Part shown: piece after piece, positions 1 through 4,555 of the stretch
Position numbering within the stretch: the stretch's first letter is position 1
Layout: the number at the start of each line of letters is the position of its first letter
NCBI GenBank assembly: GCA_030699055.1
Contig: JAUYKX010000311.1
Coordinates: 1 to 6,413 of the forward strand
DNA from: Candidatus Nanopelagicales bacterium
GTDB taxonomy: Bacteria; Actinomycetota; Actinomycetes; S36-B12; UBA10799
Length of the DNA: 6,413 nucleotides
Direction of reading: 5' to 3'
Notes under the pieces: generated by a model
Database searches by the model: none
Told to the model about the DNA's origin: nothing
Seen by the model: the letters and a program-made list of their open reading frames with translations, nothing else
Position numbers and translations under genes: made by a program

Positions 1-2
1 CT

Positions 3-251
3 GGTTTGGCTTTCCCGAAGGAGAACTGGCAGGACCGACTCGCCGTCGCGAATTCCAACAGCGGGCTGGCCGTCATCAACCTCGAGTCGGGTGAGACGAC
101 CGAGCAGGGCTCCATCGGAACGCCGGAAAAGTCACCCACCCAAGCGGCATTCACGCCCGACGGGAAGCGGCTGTACCTGACAAATACCGGATTCGGTCAG
201 CCGACACCTTCCACGACGATCAGCTTTTTCCGCGTCGGTGAAGCGGACTGA
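3..251 (+). CDS. C-terminal part of a beta-propeller-like (YncE/lactonase-type) protein, 5' end outside window
   Basis: The reading frame is open from the window edge and stops at TGA 249-251, so only about 82 C-terminal residues are visible. They read like the last blades of a beta-propeller: an AVANSNSGLAVINLESG strand pair (value, name, 'V-I-N-L' strand, G-E turn), then the classic blade motif FTPDGKRLYLTN. Proteins with such repeats (YVTN/YncE-like, 6-phosphogluconolactonase-like) are often exported and bind or hydrolyse small ligands, but no catalytic residue can be assigned from this fragment. The TTG at 6 is an internal codon, not a likely start, because the frame stays open upstream. 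The gene converges on the PepSY-like gene that ends at 315. The 63-bp gap holds a weak inverted repeat (GCAACC 278-283 / GGTTGC 308-313) that could end transcription from both sides, but it has no T-tract. Confidence 0.6.
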   Translation, partial: GLAFPKENWQDRLAVANSNSGLAVINLESGETTEQGSIGTPEKSPTQAAFTPDGKRLYLTNTGFGQPTPSTTISFFRVGEAD

Positions 252-314
252 CCAGCATGGAGTTGCGCTGGCGCGCGGCAACCACTACCGCTTCCCATTT
301 TCCGGTGGGTTGCG

Positions 315-938
315 CTACTCCTCTTCGCCAAGGAAGCGGCCATGCCATGTGTGGTACCACACAGCACCCGTCGTCGCATTGACCGACAGCATCCCGTCGA
401 TCTTGCCATCCCTGACGGTGTGCATCGTGTAGTACCCGGGGAAGGAGACCACGTCGTCGGCGGTGTCGCCAGGTCGGTTGGTGCTCAGCCAGTCATTCGC
501 CAGCTCAATCGCCCGGTCGGGTGAAACGACCGCCGGGCCACTGCTTCCGCCACGCATGCCTGACTCTGAATTCCACATCATCGCCGGACCCCACTCGATC
601 TGAGCGGTGCCCGTGATCGGGTCGATCAGCAGCTCCGTGGCGGCACTTCCGTCAGGCTTGTCGAGTTGAACGTAGTAGCCGTTGTCGAACTGCATGACTT
701 CACCTACCCGAAGCCCCCACTGGTCGGCCACCCGCCGGGCCGCAACCTCCGCTTCGCCGATGGTGGAAACGGGTCCCTGGCCGGTAGCCGCGAACCCACC
801 CATCATCGGAGCGCCCGGTCCCCAGGGCACTCCACCCGACCCGAACCCCACCCCTGCAATGACCATGGTCCCGACCAGGACTACCGATGCCACGATGAGC
901 ACCGCCAGCGCTGGCCCCCTCCGGATGCCTCCAGTCAT
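315..938 (-). CDS. Membrane-anchored protein with two PepSY-like repeats
   Basis: The protein has 207 aa. Residues 9-31 form one hydrophobic N-terminal segment (signal anchor or signal peptide), followed by a Gly/Pro/Met-rich linker (32-55) that includes GAPMMGG. Two similar halves follow. Residues 60-115 carry a helix (EAEVAARRVADQWG), then NGYYVQLDKPDG and ELLIDPITGTAQ. Residues 138-197 carry PDRAIELANDWL, then GYYTMHTVRDGKIDG and MLSVNATTGAVWYH. Each unit is an alpha helix, then strands, then a 'D/N-x-x-T-G' turn, which is the PepSY-like pattern. PepSY domains are extracytoplasmic, small and of unsettled function (protease-inhibitor or regulatory roles have been proposed). The ATG overlaps the stop of the SHOCT gene (ATGA, 935-938), so translation is probably coupled. 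A Met-rich stretch (MMGG; AMMWNSESGM, 119-128) invites a metal-binding guess that is not proven. The PepSY family call is moderately sure; the exported topology is surer. Confidence 0.7.
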   Translation of the reverse strand: MTGGIRRGPALAVLIVASVVLVGTMVIAGVGFGSGGVPWGPGAPMMGGFAATGQGPVSTIGEAEVAARRVADQWGLRVGEVMQFDNGYYVQLDKPDGSAATELLIDPITGTAQIEWGPAMMWNSESGMRGGSSGPAVVSPDRAIELANDWLSTNRPGDTADDVVSFPGYYTMHTVRDGKIDGMLSVNATTGAVWYHTWHGRFLGEEE

Positions 939-1186
939 GGCCCTGGCCGACCCTGCCTGGCAATCGCCTCACATGACCTCGTGTAGGTCTCGAGGTCGAT
1001 CTCGCCGGATGCGAGGCGGCGGTCGAGCATCTCCCGAGGGGTCTCGCGCGGTTGCGCCGCCCCTGCGGACCCCTCCCCCGGTCGCTTCGAGAGCATGATC
1101 GCCGCCCACACGATCAACCCGATCAGGACAATCCAGGCGAAAGGCATGAGTGCCATCCACCACCCGTTGCCGTATCCGTACATCAT
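935..1186 (-). CDS. Small membrane protein with C-terminal SHOCT domain
   Basis: The protein has 83 aa when started at ATG 1186-1184. That start follows a strong ribosome binding site (GGAGGT at 1197-1192 on the minus strand, 5-nt spacer). An open frame runs up to 1249, but it adds charged residues lacking homology-like features, so the shorter form is preferred. Architecture: MMYGYGNGWW at the extreme N-terminus, one transmembrane helix (about 11-33), a Gly/Ala/Pro linker (36-48), then a short amphipathic domain with DRRLASGEIDLETYTRS (55-71). The latter matches the SHOCT pattern (L-x-x-R-h-A-x-G-E-I-x-x-E-E-Y), a short C-terminal oligomerisation module common in actinobacterial membrane proteins. 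It overlaps the downstream PepSY-like gene by 4 nt, giving an operon transcribed leftward. The partners probably act together at the membrane; their actual role is unknown. Confidence 0.8.
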   Translation of the reverse strand: MMYGYGNGWWMALMPFAWIVLIGLIVWAAIMLSKRPGEGSAGAAQPRETPREMLDRRLASGEIDLETYTRSCEAIARQGRPGP

Positions 1187-1460
1187 CGTGGACCTCCGTT
1201 CACCGGTTACCACCCATGGCGGCCGAGCGACTCTCCGCACCGCTTTCAATCACGATCATGTCACCGACCGATCCCGATGTACACCGTTGCAGTTGAGTTG
1301 TCAGTAGTTGCACGACTCATGCTGCAGCCCCGGCTTGCGCTGGGGCGCTGCCCGTCTGACGGCCCTATCCAGGCGAGTACGCGCCCGAGTGGGTGAACCC
1401 GCGCATTCATTCGGCCTATCAGGCTGGCGGCCATCTAGCCAAGTGCGGTGTCGTTGATAC
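1187..1460. other. Divergent intergenic region with candidate leftward promoter and inverted repeats
   Basis: This 274-bp stretch separates the leftward SHOCT/PepSY operon from the rightward lipoprotein gene. On the minus strand, CTGACA (1304-1299) lies 17 nt from TACATC (1281-1276). As a -35/-10 pair this would give an untranslated leader of about 80 nt for the SHOCT gene, but the -10 match is poor. Towards the lipoprotein there is a bulged stem (GCAGC 1324-1328 with GCTGC 1347-1351, and CCC 1329-1331 with GGG 1343-1345). It is directly followed by an 11-bp palindrome CCGTC-T-GACGG (1352-1362). I see no credible small protein in either strand here. Confidence 0.3.
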
Positions 1461-2468
1461 ATGTTCAGCAGTTCGGGAAGCCGCGCGTTCAGAATTACCG
1501 GCCTGGGAATCGCCTCCCTGGCGCTGGCCGGTGCCGCCGCCTGCAGTTCCGGGGGCGCGGAAAGCAGCGGGGGTGAAGTCTTTCTGGCACCTGCTGTTGA
1601 CGCCGGGAACAACCCATTCACGCCGCCAGCGAACAATCCCGACATCAGCTTGACCGAGAAGAGTTCGGCCACCCCGAGTCCAAATGCCTCAGGCACCGAG
1701 TCCGTGCCGGGTACTACTCCACGGACTTACGCGGGGCAGAAGGAAGTGTCCGCCTGTGACAAGGCGAAGCTGGTTTCCGAACTGACCTCAGATAGCACGA
1801 AGGCCCAGGCATTCGCCGGAGTGGCAGGCATCTCCGCCAGCGGCATACCGGCCTTCATCGACGGCTCCGCCGCAGTGGTTCTGCGCTCGGACACCCGCAT
1901 TACCAATCACAATCTCGAAAACGGTTCCGCCGTGGCCTACCAGTACGTGCTGCAGGCTGGCACCGCCGTGCTGGTCGATCAGACTGGGATGCCACGGGTG
2001 AGGTGTGTTTGCGGGAACCCGCTGCTACCACCTGTCGCGATCACCACCACCGTCACCTACACCGGTCCCCCATGGCCCGGCTGGGATCCTACGACAGTCG
2101 TTGTCGTGGTTCCCGGACCTCCGCGGGACACCCTGGTGATCGTGGACACCGACACCGGCGAAGACATTGATGTAGCGGTGCAGACCCCGGGGCAAACCGC
2201 CGGATCCCCCTCCGCCTCGACCACCCCTTCGCCCGTTGTTACCGCCTCGGGGTCGGCGTCACCAGCCAACTACCAGTCCTGCGCGCGTAGGTACGGGGAA
2301 CTGGTACGCGACCTCACGGTAGGGGGAAATATCACACCGGCTGATGCCCAGCGCTGGGCCCAACTGGCCCAGGAAGCCGCCGAGGCTGCCAACAGCGGCA
2401 ACCTCTCCCGTGCCTATGAGCTGTGCTGGCAGAGCGTCTCGGAAATGGAGCAGGTGCTCAACGGATAG
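1461..2468 (+). CDS. Secreted lipoprotein with DUF6777 domain
   Basis: The protein has 335 aa. The N-terminus has basic residues, a hydrophobic core (12-27) and a lipobox-like LAGAAAC ending in Cys28, so it should be lipidated and anchored outside the cytoplasmic membrane. Residues 29-88 are a disordered Ser/Pro/Thr/Asn linker. Residues 89-190 match the DUF6777 pattern I know from actinobacteria: a Cys-Asp-Lys opening helix (99-101), a KAQAFAGVAGI helix, VVLRSDTRITNH, then VLQAGTAVLVDQTGMPRVRC-x-CGNPL. Cys182 and Cys184 with Cys99 may form disulphides. Strand-rich and Thr/Pro-rich sequence follows (193-270), then a helical C-terminal bundle (271-335) with Cys274 and Cys322 that resembles a short alpha-hairpin. 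In other actinomycetes DUF6777 is often fused to or near Ser/Thr kinase sensors; its function is unknown. The start is fixed by an in-frame TGA just upstream (1455-1457). No strong ribosome binding site is visible, so translation may be weak or leaderless. Confidence 0.8.
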   Translation: MFSSSGSRAFRITGLGIASLALAGAAACSSGGAESSGGEVFLAPAVDAGNNPFTPPANNPDISLTEKSSATPSPNASGTESVPGTTPRTYAGQKEVSACDKAKLVSELTSDSTKAQAFAGVAGISASGIPAFIDGSAAVVLRSDTRITNHNLENGSAVAYQYVLQAGTAVLVDQTGMPRVRCVCGNPLLPPVAITTTVTYTGPPWPGWDPTTVVVVVPGPPRDTLVIVDTDTGEDIDVAVQTPGQTAGSPSASTTPSPVVTASGSASPANYQSCARRYGELVRDLTVGGNITPADAQRWAQLAQEAAEAANSGNLSRAYELCWQSVSEMEQVLNG

Positions 2469-2576
2469 CACAAAGTTCCAGCGCCCCCGATTTCCAACTC
2501 ATATCGCCCGGACAGCTCTGGCGCGGCATCGGGGCACATCGGATTTGCGAGGCGCTAATTGCGTTCCAGGCGGAAA

Positions 2577-2800
2577 TCACGGCCGGTGTTGCCCGGCGAT
2601 GGCAGCGGGCAGTGTGCATACGAATGTCGACCCGGCCTCGCCGTCGCTGATCACTCGAACAGAACCGCCATTGCGGTCAACGATGCGATGGACGATCGCC
2701 AAACCCATGCCGCTGCCGGGACCAGCTTGCAGTTTGGTGAACATCTCAAACACACGGCCTTGGTCTGACTCGGCGATGCCGGGCCACAATCACTCCCCGC
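2577..2800 (-). pseudogene. Remnant of a sensor histidine kinase (C-terminal HATPase domain end)
   Basis: About 70 codons remain, ending in a natural-looking stop (TGA 2579-2577). They carry the end of the GHKL ATP-binding domain: the F-box-like GRVFEMFTKLQ, the G2 box GSGMGLAIVHRIVDRNGG, and the closing strands GSTFVCTLP. Just upstream the expected G1 box (D-x-G-x-G-I) reads D-C-G-P in one frame and G-I-A-E-S in the next. A single missing base in the run CCGG-CATC near 2779-2783 would restore DCGPGIAES. Beyond about 2800 the kinase signature is lost: the phospho-accepting His domain, the N-box and any sensor region are absent. The piece cannot make a working kinase. Its convergent position behind the lipoprotein and next to a dead IS fits decay in an accessory region. 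Confidence 0.75.
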
Positions 2801-2833
2801 TGGGACCTGCTCGCCAAGATCAAACCCCGCTGA

Positions 2834-2950
2834 AATCCGAGGAGCCCGATTGCGGTCGACCGGATCTTCGATGTCTGCGACGGCCTGGAACTCTCTCCGC
2901 CGGAGTTCTTCCGCATAGTCGATCAGTTGCTTACGCCTGACGAGTCCTAA
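2834..2950 (+). pseudogene. Possible C-terminal tail of an XRE-type regulator
   Basis: After a TGA at 2831-2833 the frame is open to TAA 2948-2950 and reads like a real protein end: DRIFDVCDGLELSPPEFF, then RIVDQLL and a polar tail. The pattern 'hxxIhDhhxxLxLSPxEhhR' resembles the last two helices of Cro/C1-type (XRE) helix-turn-helix regulators, where the fifth helix ends in 'LGVSPSELFR'. No start codon and no DNA-binding helices are present. The family call is weak, being based on about 35 residues; it could also be unrelated coding debris or chance. Confidence 0.25.
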
Positions 2951-2973
2951 CGGACCAACGTTTAGCGATCATA

Positions 2974-2996
2974 GGGCTATTCATCTGACCGGACTA
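2974..2996 (+). repeat. IS left terminal inverted repeat
   Basis: Outer end of the insertion sequence on the left. It matches the right end at positions 1-7, 9-15, 17 and 19-23, counted from the tip, with mismatches at 8, 16 and 18. It contains the transposase stop codon. Confidence 0.85.
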
Positions 2997-3727
2997 CCGT
3001 GCGTGGAATCTCACGCCAAGGGCGGTCGGCGAGCGGGCGGTCCAGGCTCGGCGGGTGGCCTCGCCGGGTCGGCGGCGGTGGCGTGACACGCTTGGGTTTC
3101 GGGTCGGCGACCAGGTCGCGGTAGCGCACCGGTTCGTGTGTGACGGCGACCCGGTGCACGCCGGGCAACAGCTTGCCCGGGTCCTCGCCCAGGGCCTTGG
3201 CGGCGCGCTGACTGCGTGGCTCCTGGGTGTAGCCGAGCGTGTCGATGCCGCGGTAGCCATTCCAGCCGTCGGTGATCACCTGGGCGCCCGGTTCGACGTT
3301 GTCGGCGATGAAGGCGTGCAGGCTCGTCGCGGACGCATCGGTCAGGGTCTGCATCCGGCAGCGGCCGAACCCACGCGGTCTGATAGGAGCCGATCTGCAG
3401 CGTCCGTTTCACCGCCAGCGCGGACACGCCGTCCTTGGCCGTGGCGAACTGCCAGCACACCTCGAACCACACCGTCAACGGCGTACGCCGCCGGTCGAAC
3501 AACGTGCCCGCCGTCACAGCGGTCCACACCTTGCAAAGCGCGCACTTGAAGCTGCCGTCCGCGACCGGCCAGCCACCCGGATTCCCGCACCGCGGACAGA
3601 CGAACCCGTCAGGCCAGCGCAGCCACTCCAGGTAGTCCAGGCAGTCCGCATCCGACGTGAACCACGCCTGGAACTCACCCAGTGAACGCGGATAGTCCAC
3701 CCCGCCCTGCGGGCGATCCGTCAACAC
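2977..3727 (-). pseudogene. IS1595-family transposase pseudogene, two internal deletions and a frameshift
   Basis: Translation would begin at GTG 3727-3725. The intact N-terminal part (residues 1-119) carries the family's zinc ribbon (C44-x-x-C47 and C62-x-x-C65, with CPRCG and CALC) and the helical segment leading to RTLQIGSYQTAW. At about 3370 the frame breaks. The next recognisable piece (GRCRMQTLTDASATS, from 3366 leftward) belongs well downstream in the family, so the block holding the first catalytic Asp (EVDE-type motif) is gone, and the join is out of frame. The second fragment keeps VITDGWNGY with the second catalytic Asp and runs to LLPGVHRVA. It then jumps in frame at about 3144 to VTHEPVRYRDLV, skipping the usual SLLKRWLLGTHQG-like and FNRRxSRxRG-like region. 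The Pro/Arg-rich tail ends at TAG 2979-2977. Transposase activity must be lost. Confidence 0.85.
3126..3157. repeat. Inverted repeat straddling the second transposase deletion join
   Basis: GCACCGG (3126-3132) is the exact reverse complement of CCGGTGC (3151-3157), with an 18-nt loop. The join between HRVA and VTHEP at about 3144 lies in the loop. It may be coincidence in GC-rich coding DNA, or a foldback that promoted the deletion. Confidence 0.4.
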
Positions 3728-3737
3728 CCCACCAGGC

Positions 3738-3760
3738 TAGTCGGCTCAGATGGATAGCCC
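3738..3760 (-). repeat. IS right terminal inverted repeat
   Basis: Outer end on the transposase-start side, reading GGGCTATCCATCTGA inward on the minus strand. It lies about 10 bp upstream of the transposase GTG and so probably overlapped that gene's promoter. Confidence 0.85.
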
Positions 3761-3764
3761 TGTT

Positions 3765-3789
3765 ACCCGAATACTTATAGTGATCGGGT
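3765..3789 (-). terminator. Candidate hairpin terminator downstream of vapC
   Basis: ACCCGA (3765-3770) pairs perfectly with TCGGGT (3784-3789). Inside, ACT (3773-3775) pairs with AGT (3779-3781) around a TAT loop. The 25-nt hairpin starts 5 nt past the vapC stop and ends 5 nt before the IS tip. There is no T-tract after it, so it may be a processing or weak terminator site rather than a classic intrinsic terminator. Confidence 0.4.
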
Positions 3790-3793
3790 GCGA

Positions 3794-4228
3794 CTACGGC
3801 CTCGCCCGCATCCGCTCGATTGACTGCGACAAAGTGATCGCGTGGCCGGTGGACAACAGTCTGCGGTCGGCGCTGACCAGCGTGCATTTGTGTCGGCGGG
3901 CGGCAACCACGAAAGCGGCGTCGTAATAGGTCAGCCCGTCGGCACACGCGATTTCGGCAACTTCGCCGAAGCATGAATCGGGCAACGTCAACGGGGGGCC
4001 ACACAAGGCCAGGGCGGCGTCGAGCACCGCGCTGGCCTCCTCGGCATCTCGGCGCAGTGCCCTCACCAGGACATTGCCGAGTTCGTAGATTCCAAGGTCA
4101 AGAATGTGCGCAATGATCAGCCCGTGCCGGTGTGCCTGCAGGTGCCACTCGGCTTGTTCGACTTCGTCCTCGCCAGCATGATGGAACCACTTGATCAGTA
4201 CCGAGGTGTCGAGCAACAGTTCACGCAT
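3794..4228 (-). CDS. vapC: VapC-like PIN-domain ribonuclease toxin
   Basis: The protein has 144 aa, the usual VapC size. PIN-domain acidic residues are all in place: Asp7 (LLLDTSVL), Glu49 (IYELGN), Asp103 (YYDAAF) and Asp121 (SADRRLL). These coordinate Mg/Mn for endoribonuclease cleavage of RNA targets such as tRNA or rRNA, which stops translation. The start at ATG 4228-4226 shares one base with the vapB stop (TGATG), so translation is coupled, with AGAGGG about 10 nt upstream as a modest ribosome binding site. A longer in-frame start at 4273 exists but would lie deep inside vapB and adds residues before the beta-1 strand, so it is unlikely. Since no catalytic residue is missing, the toxin is probably functional. 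Confidence 0.9.
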   Translation of the reverse strand: MRELLLDTSVLIKWFHHAGEDEVEQAEWHLQAHRHGLIIAHILDLGIYELGNVLVRALRRDAEEASAVLDAALALCGPPLTLPDSCFGEVAEIACADGLTYYDAAFVVAARRHKCTLVSADRRLLSTGHAITLSQSIERMRARP

Positions 4229-4461
4229 CAGTGCGATGCCCTCTGTTCCCTCACCAGGTCGGCAGCGGACCAAGAACCGGTGTCGGCCAGTGCCGCCCGG
4301 GCTGCGTCAAGCAGTTCGTCGATCCGCGCAGAGTTCGGCAAGCTGATCTCTCGGCGGGCTGCCTGGGCGATGAGTGCGCTTCGGCTGGTGCAACGGGCCT
4401 TGGCCTCGGCATCGAGCTGCGCCAACAGGTCATCGGGAATTGAGATCATCACTTTGGCCAT
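4228..4461 (-). CDS. vapB: VapB-like ribbon-helix-helix antitoxin
   Basis: The protein has 77 aa. The N-terminus (MAKVMISIPDDLLAQLDAEA) is a ribbon-helix-helix fold: beta strand KVMISIP, helix DDLLAQLDAEAKAR, then SRSALIAQAARREI. It dimerises and binds the operator. The C-terminal half (residues 45-77) is acidic and helical and should wrap round the PIN toxin, with a conserved-looking Trp64. The ATG at 4461-4459 is chosen because it begins the RHH strand and lies exactly where a transcript from the upstream -10 box would begin. The longer in-frame start at 4491 would run through that promoter. The GGAG only one base before the ATG is too close to act as a normal ribosome binding site. It precedes and overlaps vapC, the usual antitoxin-first order. 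Confidence 0.88.
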   Translation of the reverse strand: MAKVMISIPDDLLAQLDAEAKARCTSRSALIAQAARREISLPNSARIDELLDAARAALADTGSWSAADLVREQRASH

Positions 4462-4467
4462 ACTCCG

Positions 4468-4473
4468 AGTATA
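4468..4473 (-). promoter_or_regulatory. -10 box of the vapBC promoter (probably leaderless)
   Basis: TATACT on the minus strand lies 6 nt before the A of the vapB ATG. Actinobacterial sigma-A promoters with TANNNT start transcription about 6-7 nt downstream, so the mRNA would start at the start codon itself. The -35 region has no good match. Confidence 0.55.
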
Positions 4474-4485
4474 TACCTGCGGTAT
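4469..4485. promoter_or_regulatory. Candidate VapBC operator: overlapping inverted repeats
   Basis: Two perfect inverted repeats overlap the -10 box: GTATATAC (4469-4476) and ATACC-TGC-GGTAT (4473-4485). RHH antitoxins bind such short palindromes in their own promoters, which gives negative autoregulation by VapB or the VapBC complex. This is inferred from position and symmetry only. The site also lies 71 bp upstream of the divergent pentapeptide gene, so it might affect both genes. Confidence 0.5.
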
Positions 4486-4555
4486 TGCCACTGACAGTTA
4501 CTCAATTGGATCACTGAGTGCGACTGCGGCGGTAACTCCATGCTTGGCTTCCGAA

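Larger units (their letters stand above)
2469..2973. other. Gene-poor segment with truncated gene remnants, left of the IS
   Basis: No intact gene is present in these 505 bases. The first about 108 bases after the lipoprotein stop hold only a loose inverted repeat (CCCCGAT 2485-2491 / ATCGGGG 2528-2534, 36-nt loop, no T-tract), which might act as a weak terminator for the two convergent units. After that come a histidine-kinase C-terminal remnant (minus strand) and a possible regulator tail (plus strand). Plus-strand open frames across 2344-2940 are off-frame to both and have no family-like features, so I treat them as chance. Confidence 0.6.
2974..3760 (-). mobile_element. Decayed IS1595-family insertion sequence with terminal inverted repeats
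   Basis: The element is bounded by terminal inverted repeats. The left end (2974-2996, plus strand) begins GGGCTATTCATCTGA and the right end (3760-3738, minus strand) begins GGGCTATCCATCTGA; 20 of 23 positions match. Inside is one broken transposase gene on the minus strand whose stop (TAG 2979-2977) lies in the left repeat. At 787 bp the element is clearly shorter than an IS1595-type element encoding a full-length transposase, because two blocks of the gene are missing. IS1595 elements normally leave 8-bp target duplications, but the flanks here (CGATCATA left, TGTTACCC right) do not match. The copy is therefore old, or one flank was later rearranged. It could still be mobilised in trans by a related active copy, because both ends survive. 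Confidence 0.85.

Noticed and set aside
1301..1696. 131-codon minus-strand open frame before and across the lipoprotein start
   Set aside because: It overlaps the signal-peptide region of the DUF6777 gene, has no family-like motif and mixed Arg/Pro-rich composition typical of a GC-rich shadow frame.
2344..2940. 198-codon plus-strand open frame across the remnant region
   Set aside because: It starts inside the lipoprotein gene and runs antisense to the histidine-kinase remnant; its sequence shows no domain-like pattern.
3055..3685. Long plus-strand frames across the insertion sequence
   Set aside because: They are antisense to recognisable transposase blocks (zinc ribbon, TDGWNGY) and are Arg/Pro/Ala-rich.
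2966..3789. CGATCA shared, in inverted orientation, between the left IS flank and the hairpin right of the IS
   Set aside because: Target duplications are direct, not inverted, and a 6-bp match is expected by chance.
4106..4555. N-terminal extension of the pentapeptide frame back to 4106
   Set aside because: It runs antisense through vapC and vapB; a clear signal peptide begins at 4556.
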